From assembly GCA_016207095.1 (NCBI GenBank), contig JACQQF010000026.1, forward strand, positions 1 to 64,000: a stretch of DNA of 64,000 nt, read 5' to 3'. This document shows, piece by piece, positions 1 through 7,696 of the stretch. The DNA comes from Candidatus Methylomirabilota bacterium (GTDB lineage Bacteria > Methylomirabilota > Methylomirabilia > Methylomirabilales > Methylomirabilaceae). A model generated the notes under the pieces. The model was not told the DNA's origin and ran no database searches. It was given only the letters and a program-made list of their open reading frames with translations. Position numbers and translations under genes: made by a program. Position 1 is the first letter of the stretch. Each line of letters begins with the position of its first letter.

Positions 1-945
1 GGCCTGCCGCCAGGACAACCTGAGCGGGTCGTTCCGAATGATCGGACAGTAGGGATCGGGCTGGTCGAGCCCGCCGGCCAGGATCCGCCGGCCGGCGCAG
101 CCGCCACCGCAGGTCGCCACGTATGCGCATCCGGCGCAGGCCAGGGGTACGATCCGGCATTGTCGAAACTCCTCTGTCTGGAACACGGTCTCGCGCAGCC
201 GCGGCAACTCACTGAGCGGCAGGCCCTGGCGCGGCCAGTAGACGCAGGGGATGATCCGTCGTTCGGGCGTGACCCGGATCGTGCGGCGCCCGCACGCGCA
301 TCCGTCCGTGCTGTTCAGGCCGGAGAGGGCGCTCACCAACGGCTCTGTGCAGGCGACCAGGCCGCAAGAGGCAAACAACTCACGAAGGCCGTCCCAGAAC
401 TGCTCGTAGCTCATGGTGAAGCTCGATGACTGCACCGGCTGGTAAATATTAATCCGGAAATTGGCCCCCACCTTCGCCGCCAGCGCGGCGACCTCTTTCA
501 ACCGTGTATAGTTGGTGCGCATCATGACCGCGATGATGGTGACCTCGACCCCCAGTCGTTTCGCGCGATCGAGAGAGTCCATCGCCAGCGTCCATGCCCC
601 CTGTCCCCGAAAGGCATCCTGCTCCTGGGGGGTGGGGAAGTCGAACGAAAACTCGACCTCACGCAGGCTGCTGAGGACGGCATCCGGTAGGCACTGCACC
701 GAATAGCCATTCGAGGTCAGTGTCGTCTTGATCCCTTGCGCGAGGAGGTGCTCAACGATCGGCAGGAACTCGGGGTGCATGCCGTTCTCGCCGGTCCCGA
801 GGTTGCAGGAGCTGATCTCGAGGCTGTCGAGGACGGTGCGGACATCGGCGATCGTCAGCCGATCCACCCGGTCGGTTGACCGGTAGCAGTGGGCACAGCT
901 CAGGTTGCATTCGTTTGTCAGGCCCAGGCCCAATGCATAGGCCAT
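1..945 (-). CDS. Radical SAM/SPASM-type protein (3' end beyond window)
   Basis: The frame is open from an ATG at 945, preceded by a GAGGAG ribosome-binding site, to the window edge, giving 315 codons without a stop. The radical SAM cluster motif CxxxCxxC appears as CNLSCAHC at residues 13-20. A Cys-rich C-terminal part (CACG, later CAGCAYVATCGGGC) looks like a SPASM/twitch auxiliary Fe-S domain. Such proteins modify peptides or small molecules by radical chemistry; the substrate cannot be read from sequence. It is the last visible gene of the minus-strand operon with the glycosyltransferase, methyltransferase and SDR genes. The C-terminus is missing, so the exact subfamily stays open. Confidence 0.85.
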   Translation of the reverse strand, partial: MAYALGLGLTNECNLSCAHCYRSTDRVDRLTIADVRTVLDSLEISSCNLGTGENGMHPEFLPIVEHLLAQGIKTTLTSNGYSVQCLPDAVLSSLREVEFSFDFPTPQEQDAFRGQGAWTLAMDSLDRAKRLGVEVTIIAVMMRTNYTRLKEVAALAAKVGANFRINIYQPVQSSSFTMSYEQFWDGLRELFASCGLVACTEPLVSALSGLNSTDGCACGRRTIRVTPERRIIPCVYWPRQGLPLSELPRLRETVFQTEEFRQCRIVPLACAGCAYVATCGGGCAGRRILAGGLDQPDPYCPIIRNDPLRLSWRQA

Positions 946-1028
946 TGCTGTCTCCTCAGGTCGGATGCGTGTTTGTGCCTGGTTTTCGCCGCGGATGATT
1001 CCTCTTGTATGTCGTCAGCCGATGGGTG

Positions 1029-2243
1029 TCAAGGGAAATGATCGCCCGCGTGTTCGAGCGACCGGTCTCCTTTCTGAGGCACCGAAGCATGGATGGGAGT
1101 GAATTCCGTCGCACGCGACGTGTCGGCAGCGCGCGCCAGGAACTCGATGGCCGTGGCGGAGCGCGGCTCAACAACCCCGTTAAGAATCCGCCTCGCGTGG
1201 TGATCGTCGAAGATCGGCGATTCGAAGAAATAGTCCTGGTAGGGGCGGAGGAGGTTTTCCACGACGCGCTCCAGCAGGCTCGCCCCCTCGATCGGAAGGG
1301 TGCGATGCTCAAAGGGTTCAAGCCCGCGTAGCCCGAGGACCTCCGTGATCCGATCGAGCAGTTCGTGGTTCCGCGGCGGCGTCGGGTCCACCAGGTGAAA
1401 GGTCCCGGGAGATATCCGTCCATTGGCGGCGATGGCAAGCATCGCCTCGATGACGTAGGTGATCGGGACGACATTGAGGGCCGACTCGCCGGATCCCCGG
1501 ACCCTGAGCGAAGGACGCAGCGCGCGGATCCGGCCGACAGTCCGCCTGTAGGCTCCACAGAGCCGGGCGAAGCCGGCAAAACGGGTCGAGATGGGATCGG
1601 ACCAATTCGTATTCGGCACTCGGGGATCGGCAATGACAATGCTGGGCCGGAAGATGGTCAGACCGATCCCGCGGGACTCACAAGCAGACCTGATGGTCTG
1701 TTCTGCCTCGAGCTTAACCCGCTCATAGGGATTTCGGAACGATTGTCCCACCGCCAACTCATCCTCGAATGCGGTTCCGTTTCGCCTTCCCGCGACGTAG
1801 GCGGTGCTCACGTGGTGGAACCGAACGCCCTGGCCTCGGTCGATTGCGCGGAGGATATGGAGCGGACCGTCCAGATGGATGGCGCGATAGGCCGCGCGAT
1901 CCTTCGGGAAGAATCGAGTGTCTCCTGCACAATGAAAGATCTGCCCAACCTCGGCCGCCAACTGCTCCACAACGTGTTGACGGAGGCCGAGATCGGGTTT
2001 GACCAGATCGCCATCCAGGGGTTGAAGGCGCGCGAGCATCTGTTCTGGAAGCGGGCGACCGTACGCCGACTGCAGGACGCGAATCAGCCGATCCCCAGCC
2101 TGCATCCCGTTGGCGCCTCGCGTGAGGGCGAACACCCGAAAACCCCGCTCCAAAAGGCCCAGGACCAGGTGACGGCCGATGAAGCCGGTGGCGCCGGTGA
2201 CAAAGACCCCGTCCGCGGTCATCCGGTGATCCCATCCTAGCAT
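1029..2243 (-). CDS. Extended SDR / NAD(P)-dependent epimerase-dehydratase or reductase
   Basis: 404 residues. The N-terminus has the Rossmann motif TGATGFIGRHL (GxxGxxG), and the SDR catalytic pair is visible as YxxxK in NPYERVKLEAEQ near residue 180, preceded by HVSTAYVAG. This fits extended SDRs of the thioester-reductase/male-sterility type or nucleotide-sugar epimerases. The ATG at 2243 overlaps the end of the upstream glycosyltransferase gene (ATGCTAG), indicating translational coupling. A second Met seven residues in (2222) is an alternative start. It sits between a glycosyltransferase and a radical SAM gene, so a role in building a modified lipid or sugar is possible; the substrate is unknown. 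Confidence 0.85.
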   Translation of the reverse strand: MLGWDHRMTADGVFVTGATGFIGRHLVLGLLERGFRVFALTRGANGMQAGDRLIRVLQSAYGRPLPEQMLARLQPLDGDLVKPDLGLRQHVVEQLAAEVGQIFHCAGDTRFFPKDRAAYRAIHLDGPLHILRAIDRGQGVRFHHVSTAYVAGRRNGTAFEDELAVGQSFRNPYERVKLEAEQTIRSACESRGIGLTIFRPSIVIADPRVPNTNWSDPISTRFAGFARLCGAYRRTVGRIRALRPSLRVRGSGESALNVVPITYVIEAMLAIAANGRISPGTFHLVDPTPPRNHELLDRITEVLGLRGLEPFEHRTLPIEGASLLERVVENLLRPYQDYFFESPIFDDHHARRILNGVVEPRSATAIEFLARAADTSRATEFTPIHASVPQKGDRSLEHAGDHFP

Positions 2244-2941
2244 GGCGCGCCCCGCCGATCGTTTTCTTTCCGATAGGACGCGGCGTAGCGTTCGGTGTCG
2301 ATGCGAAGCGTGTACAGCGCGAGGAGCCAGACGATCCAGAGGAAGGTCTTGGTAATGCCGCCGTTCAGGAATCTCCGTCCCGAGGTTCGGACAGGCCGCG
2401 GAATCAAGAGAGTGCGGCCAATCCGCTTCATGCGCCTGGAGAACTCCAGGTCTTCGAGGATGGCCCTATCCGGGAACCCGCCCATCTGATTGAAGACCGC
2501 CCTCCGCACGAAGATCCCCTGGTCGCCATAATAGTTCTTGGTCAGGCGAAACCGGATCCGGTCGATGGTGGAGACCAGCCACAGGCCGAAGACCGGCTCG
2601 CTGAACTGGTGGTCGAACGCCCCGCCGCCGACGCGGGGATCGGCGAGGGCCGTTCGAATCAGCGTCACGAAGTCGGGGGGTGGGACGGAATCGGCATGCA
2701 GGAAGAAGAACACGTCACCTCTGGCCACTCGTGCCCCGGCATTCATCAGCGCGGCGCGGGTGGAGTCGTGGCCGTGCACCACCGTGGCCCAGCGCCGGGC
2801 GAGATCAGCAGTCGTGTCCGCGCTTCCGCCCTCGGCAACGATGATCTCGGCAGAAGGATGCGGAGCGTGTTGCCGCAGATAGGCCAGCGTTGCGCCAAGA
2901 TGGGCCTCCTCGTTCTTGGCGGGAATGATAATGCTAATCAT
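2237..2941 (-). CDS. Family 2 glycosyltransferase, rSAM/selenodomain-associated type (TIGR04283-like)
   Basis: 234 residues with a GT-A fold start (ISIIIPAKNEEAHLGATL), the acidic metal site FLHADS near residue 80 and the acceptor-side motif ILEDLEFSRRMKRIGR. A hydrophobic stretch near the C-terminus (FLWIVWLLALYTL) may attach it to the membrane. The length and these motifs match the family-2 transferases recorded as 'rSAM/selenodomain-associated transferase 2' and found in arsenosugar-type clusters. Its start overlaps the methyltransferase stop by four bases (ATGA) and its stop overlaps the SDR start, so the three are co-translated. A radical SAM gene and a probable selenoprotein lie in the same operon. 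The actual sugar acceptor is not known. Confidence 0.85.
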   Translation of the reverse strand: MISIIIPAKNEEAHLGATLAYLRQHAPHPSAEIIVAEGGSADTTADLARRWATVVHGHDSTRAALMNAGARVARGDVFFFLHADSVPPPDFVTLIRTALADPRVGGGAFDHQFSEPVFGLWLVSTIDRIRFRLTKNYYGDQGIFVRRAVFNQMGGFPDRAILEDLEFSRRMKRIGRTLLIPRPVRTSGRRFLNGGITKTFLWIVWLLALYTLRIDTERYAASYRKENDRRGAPC

Positions 2942-3753
2942 AGAGGCGCCATCCGTGCGAGGGCCCTCCCATCAGAGTCTGCCTCGAAGCACCATGTGGG
3001 ACTCGTGCGGTGCGCGGTTGACACGAAGACGGCGGTGCGAATCATCACCCGGCCCTCCAGGAGATACCCGAAGATCCGGTGGAGGAAATAGGCTGGATGT
3101 GTGAGATAGAACCTGGCTAAGCCCCTGGCAGATCGGCCGAGCGCGCCCTTTCGCGCCCGTCGCTCCTCGAGGAGATCGCGGAGCGTGAAGCCTGCCGCTT
3201 GTCTGGCCGCCACGCGCGTGTCGAACCCGTGAGACCTCAGGAGCCGTCGCATCGCCGCTTCATCGAAATCCCGAGTATGGTAGGGCGTCAGGTCGAGCGT
3301 CTTGGTCACAGGCACTGAGCAGATGAACAACCCGTCGGGTAGGAGTGCGCTACGAACCCACGTGAGAAACGGGTCTGGATCGGAGAGATGCTCCAACGTT
3401 TCCAGGCTCACCACGGCGTGGAACCGGCCGAGGGAGTTGAGGAACGCCGAATCCTCCGCGTCACCCCGAAGGTGGCGGATACACCGCCCGGGATACTCCT
3501 TGCGAGCATACGTCAAGATATCGACATCCCGGTCTACCGCGACGATGTCTCCGATCTCGCTCAGGATGGAGGCCCCGTACCCGGCTCCGCAGGCCAGATC
3601 CAGGATACGACCCTGGCCGTGAGCCTCTTCGATGAGAGCCTTTGCCAGTCGATATCGCTCGAGGTGTTGGGCAAGGAAGACCCGTTCGAGCGTCAGGTCA
3701 GTGCGGATCGCGGCCGGCACCAGCCGTTCTTCGGTGAAACCGATCGGTGTCAT
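2938..3753 (-). CDS. Class I SAM-dependent methyltransferase
   Basis: 271 residues. Motif I is ILDLACGAGYGA (about residues 50-61), followed by the acidic VAVDRDVD, a DAEDSAF segment, and motif post-II VVSLETLEHLSDP, as in ubiquinone/biotin-type (UbiE/BioC-like) methyltransferases. The C-terminal third is Arg-rich and has an aromatic patch (FYLTHPAYFLHRIFGYLL) that may touch membrane. It is preceded by the DUF1571-type gene (15-base gap) and overlaps the glycosyltransferase by ATGA. The substrate is not determinable; context suggests tailoring of a glycosylated or lipid product. Confidence 0.85.
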   Translation of the reverse strand: MTPIGFTEERLVPAAIRTDLTLERVFLAQHLERYRLAKALIEEAHGQGRILDLACGAGYGASILSEIGDIVAVDRDVDILTYARKEYPGRCIRHLRGDAEDSAFLNSLGRFHAVVSLETLEHLSDPDPFLTWVRSALLPDGLFICSVPVTKTLDLTPYHTRDFDEAAMRRLLRSHGFDTRVAARQAAGFTLRDLLEERRARKGALGRSARGLARFYLTHPAYFLHRIFGYLLEGRVMIRTAVFVSTAHRTSPTWCFEADSDGRALARMAPL

Positions 3754-3768
3754 GGGGAATGTCGGGGA

Positions 3769-4584
3769 TCAGAATCGATACGCCTTATTCTCTCTGGAGA
3801 AGTCGAGCGGTGTCAGCCCGACGTTGAGCTTCACATCCGAATACGAGTAATGTTCGAAGAGGAGGTCGTTTTCGTCATAGAAGGCCGCCCCAATCGGAAG
3901 CTGCAGCTCTGTGTCGATGTGGCAGACTATCCGGGACGCGTGGTACGTTCGCCCGGCGCGGGGGGCGAACTTCGCCTCCACCACTATCGTGAACCTTCCC
4001 TTGAACGTTTCCTCAGCCAGTCGGATGACCTCTAATTCTCCATGCCGCAGCGCCCTCCGGATGTTGCGCTGCAGCCCGTCGATCAGGTAACCAAATCCAA
4101 CCTCAGTGATAGGATGCCGGTTTTTGATCATCGCCAGCGAGCCCCTCGGGTCCAGCGACAAGGTCAGGATTCCGAGGAGACCACCTCGACGGACGAGGAG
4201 TTTGTTGCCATTACTCCCGTCCACGTAGAGGGCTTCGGTGTCCTTGGACGGATCCTCGATCCATTTCATGTAGACCTTGAGGGGCTTTTGAAACTTGAGG
4301 AGCGTCGTCTCCTCCGGTAATAGCTTCCCCTCCACCCGCTCCTGCTTGCGGAAGACGGCGGTATAGTCGCTGACCCGGGCGTAACTCGACTCCATCCGTG
4401 TCACGAGTGAAAGGAGCCGCTCCCGCTGATCGGCCCCCGAAGCGGGCGAGATAAGCACTGCCGTGCAGAGGAGGGCGAGCAGCACACCATATGGGAGAGG
4501 ACGGCCAGGTGTCGCGTGTTTGAGCGAGCGAGAAAACGGCCGCGGGAAATCGTCGCGACTCAAGGGGCCGGACTTGGTGATCAC
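3769..4584 (-). CDS. DUF1571-type exported protein
   Basis: A secreted protein of about 271 residues with a hydrophobic signal segment (YGVLLALLCTAVLISPASG) and a LolA-like outer-membrane style body: MESSYARVSDYTAVFRKQER, then KPLKVYMKWIED, matching the DUF1571 family. I chose the GTG at 4584 because AGAGGTG lies six bases upstream. The frame is open back to an ATG at 4707 that overlaps the selenoprotein stop as ATGA, but that extension is low-complexity and contains a copy of the dispersed repeat (positions 4647-4670). It may therefore be a repeat-derived leader rather than native protein. Function is unknown; a periplasmic lipid-carrier role is only an inference from fold similarity. Confidence 0.75.
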   Translation of the reverse strand: MITKSGPLSRDDFPRPFSRSLKHATPGRPLPYGVLLALLCTAVLISPASGADQRERLLSLVTRMESSYARVSDYTAVFRKQERVEGKLLPEETTLLKFQKPLKVYMKWIEDPSKDTEALYVDGSNGNKLLVRRGGLLGILTLSLDPRGSLAMIKNRHPITEVGFGYLIDGLQRNIRRALRHGELEVIRLAEETFKGRFTIVVEAKFAPRAGRTYHASRIVCHIDTELQLPIGAAFYDENDLLFEHYSYSDVKLNVGLTPLDFSRENKAYRF

Positions 4585-4646
4585 GGGGAGCACCTCTAGG
4601 GTATTCAAGTCAAGGTCAGGTGAATGGTGTGGCGCCCCGAGGTGCC

Positions 4647-4670
4647 GTTCGGCCTGAGCCTGTCGAAGGC
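4647..4670. repeat. Dispersed 'GTTCGGCCTGAGCCTGTCGAAGG'-type repeat
   Basis: The plus strand reads GTTCGGCCTGAGCC followed by TGTCGAAGGC. Near-identical words occur at 7517-7540 and, on the opposite strand, at 58244-58263 inside dnaB. This short repeat is common in many bacterial genomes. Here it lies between the probable selenoprotein stop and the DUF1571-type gene start. Confidence 0.7.
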
Positions 4671-4703
4671 CGGTGCCCCGCCTGCCCGGCGAACGCTCTG
4701 CAT

Positions 4704-5231
4704 TCATTCTACGAGCAATCGGACGATCGTCTGCTCGGTGAGATCGTAGGCACCCTCGCCGACATGAGCGTAACGGACTACTCCCCCCTTGTCAATCAGC
4801 AGCAGCGTCGGCCAGAAGCGTGTCTTATAGCTGTCCCATACTGTGAAGCTATTGTCGATGGCAATAGGGTACAAGATGCCGAAACGCTTCACAGCATCCT
4901 TCACGTTGGCAAGATTCCGTTCCCAAAAGAACTCCGGGGAGTGAACGCCGATGACGATGAGCCCCCTGCTCGCATACTTCTCGTGCCATGCCTTGACCCA
5001 AGGCAGCGTCCGCTCACAATTTATTCACCCATAGGTCCAGAATTCCAACAGGATCACCTTTCCCCGCAGCTCTTTGAGCTTCAGCGGAGCGGAGTTGATC
5101 CAGGTCGTATCGGCCAGCTCCGGGGCCGGGCGGTCCTGCAGCGGGCTGACGAAGGCGTCCCCTGAAATGGTGAGGGTGACGATGACGGCAAAGCAGAGTA
5201 TTGCTGCCAAAAAACTTCTTGGTCGTGGCAT
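4704..5231 (-). CDS. Thioredoxin-like protein with in-frame UGA at the CxxC site (probable selenoprotein)
   Basis: Reading through the TGA at 5027-5025 gives a 175-residue protein. It has a signal peptide (MPRPRSFLAAILCFAVIV) and a redoxin domain with ELRGKVILLEFWTYG, then UGA, then INCERTLPWVKAWHEKY, and ends in FWPTLLLIDKGG. In thioredoxin/TlpA-like relatives this site reads WTY-x-CINC, so the UGA stands exactly at the first redox Cys (U-I-N-C). The frame stays open and conserved for 107 codons after the UGA. A 7-bp hairpin with a GGU loop follows at SECIS distance. The start ATG at 5231 follows an AAGGAAGGG sequence. The alternative is a nonsense mutation in a Cys codon; the position and hairpin argue for selenocysteine. 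It leads the operon running to position 1. Confidence 0.8.
4989..5005 (-). promoter_or_regulatory. Candidate bacterial SECIS hairpin
   Basis: On the coding strand TGCCTTG-GGT-CAAGGCA forms a perfect 7-bp stem with a GGU loop. Nineteen bases separate the UGA from the stem and 26 from the loop. Bacterial SECIS elements need a short stem just downstream of the UGA with a G at the start of the apical loop; this fits. It is read by eye, not folded by software. Confidence 0.65.
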
Positions 5232-5292
5232 CCTTGGTGATCCCTTCCTTTCGCAAGTTCCTGGGCTCTTTCGGCGCGTGCCGACATGCTGG

Positions 5293-5324
5293 GCAGAGGG
5301 CCGGTCGCGATTCCGGCCCTCTGC
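5293..5324 (-). terminator. GC-rich hairpin after small secreted protein 1
   Basis: CAGAGGGCCGG pairs perfectly with CCGGCCCTCTG around an 8-base loop, just downstream of the stop at 5351. There is no U-run, so it may act as a partial terminator or an mRNA-stabilising element before the selenoprotein gene. Almost the same stem follows the two paralogues (20966-20996 and 34949-34980). Confidence 0.6.
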
Positions 5325-5350
5325 TCCAACAGCATGCCGTTGGAATCGCG

Positions 5351-5656
5351 TTACTTGCAAAGACCCGGAGCGAAGCCGGTCGCCAGGAGGGCGTCGGGAA
5401 CGCTTGCGCAGTAGTCGCTTGCCGCCTTGTCCGCCATCTTGGTCATGGCTCCGGCGCGAGCGGTGAGCCTTTGGAGGTCGGCCTGGATGGCAGCAATCTC
5501 CGTCCTAAGGGCCATGAGGTCAACTCCTGTCGCCTTCATCATCGACATGTCGGTTTCCATCATTTCCGCAGTTGCCGGGGCAATGGAGAGCCCTGGGCCG
5601 CCGATAGTCAGGACGAGCGCGGCGATCAGACTTACGATCATCACAGTGCGTGTCAT
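5351..5656 (-). CDS. Small secreted helical protein, paralogue 1
   Basis: 101 residues: a signal peptide (MTRTVMIVSLIAALVLTIGG up to ATA-E), a Met-rich stretch (MMETDMSMMKATG), an amphipathic helix likely to form a coiled coil (LRTEIAAIQADLQRL), and a C-terminus with two Cys, YC-x-SVPDALLATGFAPGLCK. Two paralogues lie at 21021-21317 and 35003-35311. The start follows AAAGGAGGTGATACG. It precedes the probable selenoprotein on the same strand. I do not recognise a named family. The paired Cys suggest a disulfide in the periplasm, and the Met-rich segment might bind metal (inference). Confidence 0.8.
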   Translation of the reverse strand: MTRTVMIVSLIAALVLTIGGPGLSIAPATAEMMETDMSMMKATGVDLMALRTEIAAIQADLQRLTARAGAMTKMADKAASDYCASVPDALLATGFAPGLCK

Positions 5657-5676
5657 ATCGTATCACCTCCTTTCAT

Positions 5677-5712
5677 CTGGATCATCCTTCACTTACCTTT
5701 GACGCCGTCCGG
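5677..5712 (-). promoter_or_regulatory. Conserved leader motif (CGTCAAAGGTAAGTGAAGG type)
   Basis: Upstream of small protein 1 the minus strand reads GGCGTCAAAGGTAAGTGAAGG followed by ATGATCC. The same words occur before the broken hydratase (about 22108-22140), and a shorter version occurs before the debranching enzyme (about 33487-33505). The role is unknown; it could be a promoter, a 5' UTR or a dispersed repeat. Confidence 0.4.
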
Positions 5713-5838
5713 GTAAAAGGGATTCACGAAATGTGTAGGGGCGCCGCGTGCTGCGCCGTCTCTTGGCAAGGCAAGCCCTACCCCTGCGGTTTTGTTCGTC
5801 ATACCGCATTTCGATCTTGCGTACGCCGGCGGGCGGGT

Positions 5839-5857
5839 GTATCTTCATTGTAGATAC
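5839..5857 (+). promoter_or_regulatory. Inverted repeat, candidate MazE operator
   Basis: GTATCT-N7-AGATAC is a perfect inverted repeat ending just before the mazE ribosome-binding site (AAGGAGGTG). AbrB-fold antitoxins usually bind such sites and repress their own operon. Confidence 0.5.
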
Positions 5858-5873
5858 CTAAGGAGGTGACCAG

Positions 5874-6116
5874 ATGCGCCTGCAAGTTCAGAAGTGGGGA
5901 AACAGTCTCGCCCTTCGTATCCCGAAGCCGTTCGCGGAGGAGGCCAGGGTGAAACAGGGAACGGTCGTGGAGCTGTCGGTGGCAGAAGGTAAGCTCATAG
6001 CAGCTCCTGTCCATCGGCGCCGCTTTTCTCTCTCCCGGCTTCTCGCTGGAGTGACCAAAGATAAGCTGCACGGTGAACATGACTTCGGCCGGAGTGTTGG
6101 GCGGGAAGGCTGGTGA
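5874..6116 (+). CDS. mazE: MazE-family (AbrB/SpoVT fold) antitoxin
   Basis: 80 residues. The N-terminal swapped-hairpin DNA-binding domain shows the family signature VQKWGNSLALRIPKPFAEEA, followed by an acidic/aromatic C-terminal tail that would bind the toxin. The start has an excellent AAGGAGGTG upstream. The last four bases overlap the toxin start (ATGA). Labile antitoxin of a type II system; it probably autoregulates through the inverted repeat at 5839-5857. First gene of the plus-strand toxin-antitoxin region. Confidence 0.9.
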   Translation: MRLQVQKWGNSLALRIPKPFAEEARVKQGTVVELSVAEGKLIAAPVHRRRFSLSRLLAGVTKDKLHGEHDFGRSVGREGW

Positions 6117-6466
6117 TGGCTCGTAGCTATGTCCCGAACCGCGGCGATGTGGTGTGGATATCCCTGAATCCGCAGGCCGGACATGAGCAGACAGGAAGGC
6201 GACCAGCCGTGGTGGTCTCACCACCTGCGTACAACAGGAAGGTTGGTCTCGCACTCCTCTGTCCGATCACAAGTCAGATCAAGGGGTATCCCTTCGAGGT
6301 CATAATCCCGCAGGGTCTCAAACTGAGCGGTGCGGTGTTGTCGGATCAGGTCAAGAGTCTCGACTGGCGTGCGCGGCGAGCAGAACTGATCTGCACGTTG
6401 CCCAGGGACACCATCGTCGAAGTGGTACAGAAACTGAGTACTCTGATATCGCTGGACGCAACGTAA
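6113..6466 (+). CDS. mazF: MazF-family mRNA interferase toxin
   Basis: 117 residues with the MazF/PemK core: NRGDVVWISLNPQAGHEQTGRRPAVVVSP, where the Gly-Arg-Arg-Pro turn and the conserved Arg belong to the active site, then LLCPITSQIKGYPFEV and LSDQVKSLDWRAR. Full length. It cleaves single-stranded mRNA at specific short sequences when MazE is degraded. Co-translated with mazE. Confidence 0.93.
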   Translation: MMARSYVPNRGDVVWISLNPQAGHEQTGRRPAVVVSPPAYNRKVGLALLCPITSQIKGYPFEVIIPQGLKLSGAVLSDQVKSLDWRARRAELICTLPRDTIVEVVQKLSTLISLDAT

Positions 6467-6596
6467 CACCCGCATGCATGAACCGAAGAAGGAGGGCGCC
6501 GCTCAACGGCACCGCGTAAGCCAGTCGAACACTGCCGAACACTGAAGAAAGATCGACGGAAGTTATACCTAACTGCGGAATCAAAGGAGAGACACA

Positions 6597-6923
6597 ATGA
6601 AATACCTGGTATCTGGATCAGAAGGGCCCGGGTTCACGTCGCCGGAGGAAGCAGTCGAGATCTTGGAAGAGGCCATCCTTCCCACCTTCGACGCGCTGAT
6701 GAAGCTTGAAGCGCAGAAAAAGATCGCGGCAGGGGGCCTTCCGGTTGGTGATCGCGCGGTTGTGTTCATCGTGGAGGCGGCATCCAATGAAGAGCTTGAT
6801 CGACTCCTGCGGAGCATACCGGCGTGGGGCGTCCTCGACTGGCACGTCACCCCGCTCCAGAGCTTCGCTGGGCGGGCGGCCCAAGACCGCGATGTGGTGA
6901 AGCGATTTAGGAAGAGACGATAG
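6597..6923 (+). CDS. Small dimeric alpha/beta-barrel protein (muconolactone isomerase-like)
   Basis: 108 residues. The layout MKYLVSG..., a helix LPTFDALMKLEAQKKIAAGG, then RAVVFIVEAASNEELDRLLRSIPAWGVLDWHVTPLQSF resembles ferredoxin-like dimeric barrel proteins related to muconolactone delta-isomerase and YciI. No catalytic residue can be assigned. The start is preceded by AAGGAGAGACACA. An attC-like site follows it at 6963-7006. Function unknown. Confidence 0.7.
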   Translation: MKYLVSGSEGPGFTSPEEAVEILEEAILPTFDALMKLEAQKKIAAGGLPVGDRAVVFIVEAASNEELDRLLRSIPAWGVLDWHVTPLQSFAGRAAQDRDVVKRFRKRR

Positions 6924-6962
6924 GAACCGGATCGTTGCCAGTGGCACACGCCGGCTACCACG

Positions 6963-7006
6963 CCGCTACACTCAGCAGGCGGCGGCTGATGCGTGATGTG
7001 TTAGGC
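6963..7006 (+). other. attC-like recombination site (moderate)
   Basis: The right box GTTAGGC at 7000-7006 fits the integron consensus GTTRRRY. Inner arms CACTCAGC and GCTGATGCGTG can pair with a bulge. The left box GCCGCTAC is degenerate, as at 13295. Weaker than the sites at 15073 and 16954. Confidence 0.45.
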
Positions 7007-7029
7007 TTTCTACGCAGTAGAGGGTACAT

Positions 7030-7491
7030 ATGCCCGATATGTTAGTGCGTCTGTATGCCCTTCCAGACCAGAACACGATACTCAAGGACGGGTATGTGGT
7101 GAGACGTGCTGCCGCTTACGATAAGTCCGTCACACTTCATTGGATAGGCCAACACTTTTCCACGCAATGGGCCGGCGAAGCGGATGTCGCCTTCTCCCGG
7201 CAGCCCATCTCATGCTTCATTGCCCTGGATCAGGAGAGGTTAGTGGGATTCGCCTGCTACGAAGCGACCTGCCGTGGTTACTTTGGTCCCGGTGGCGTGT
7301 TGGAGGTGCATCGCGGGCAGGGCCTTGGAACGGTGTTGTTGCTTGAGTGCTTGCGCTCGATGAGAGAGATGGGATATGCCTATGCCATCATTGGTGGCGT
7401 CGGTCCGAAAGACTTCTACGCCAAGACCGTCGGCGCGATTGAGATACCGGATTCAACCCCTGGCATCTACACCACTCCTCTAGTGTCGTGA
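7030..7491 (+). CDS. GNAT-family N-acetyltransferase
   Basis: 153 residues with a GNAT core: ISCFIALDQERLVGFACYE (beta strands 2-4) and the acetyl-CoA pyrophosphate loop in GGVLEVHRGQGLGTVLLLECL (H/R-G-Q-G-L-G matches the R/QxxGxG/A motif). The substrate is unknown. It is a stand-alone plus-strand gene within the cassette-like region, with an attC-like site just upstream. Confidence 0.85.
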   Translation: MPDMLVRLYALPDQNTILKDGYVVRRAAAYDKSVTLHWIGQHFSTQWAGEADVAFSRQPISCFIALDQERLVGFACYEATCRGYFGPGGVLEVHRGQGLGTVLLLECLRSMREMGYAYAIIGGVGPKDFYAKTVGAIEIPDSTPGIYTTPLVS

Positions 7492-7516
7492 CTCTCGAGC
7501 CCCCTTGCATGATCAC

Positions 7517-7540
7517 GTTCGCCCTGGGCCTGTCGAAGGG
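7517..7540. repeat. Dispersed repeat, second copy
   Basis: GTTCGCCCTGGGCC followed by TGTCGAAGGG, the same word as at 4647-4670. It lies in the 200-base gap after the acetyltransferase. A short CTAAC/GTTAGGC pair follows at 7563-7591, too close together to be a convincing attC. Confidence 0.65.
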
Positions 7541-7661
7541 TGCGCAGTCAGGAGCAAACGGACTAACGCCAGGGGGAATATGTTGTTAGGCACGGATCGG
7601 GAGGAGGGGTCCAGCGGCTAGGAGGGCATGTCTCACCAGGCCTTGCAGCGGACCGGCGGGC

Positions 7662-7689
7662 TTGACACTGTTCCAGTATTCGTTATAAC
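7662..7689 (+). promoter_or_regulatory. Sigma-70 promoter of higBA-1
   Basis: TTGACA (7662-7667), a 16-base spacer, then TATAAC (7684-7689). The expected transcription start falls at about 7696, next to the GTG start codon at 7697, so the message may be leaderless. A GTATT...AATAC inverted repeat overlaps the -10 and could be the antitoxin operator. Confidence 0.75.
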
Positions 7690-7696
7690 ATAATAC

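Noticed and set aside
7562..7591. CTAAC ... GTTAGGC pair as an attC
   Set aside because: Boxes match, but only about 30 bp separate the ends, with no inner arms; kept as a possible decayed site only.
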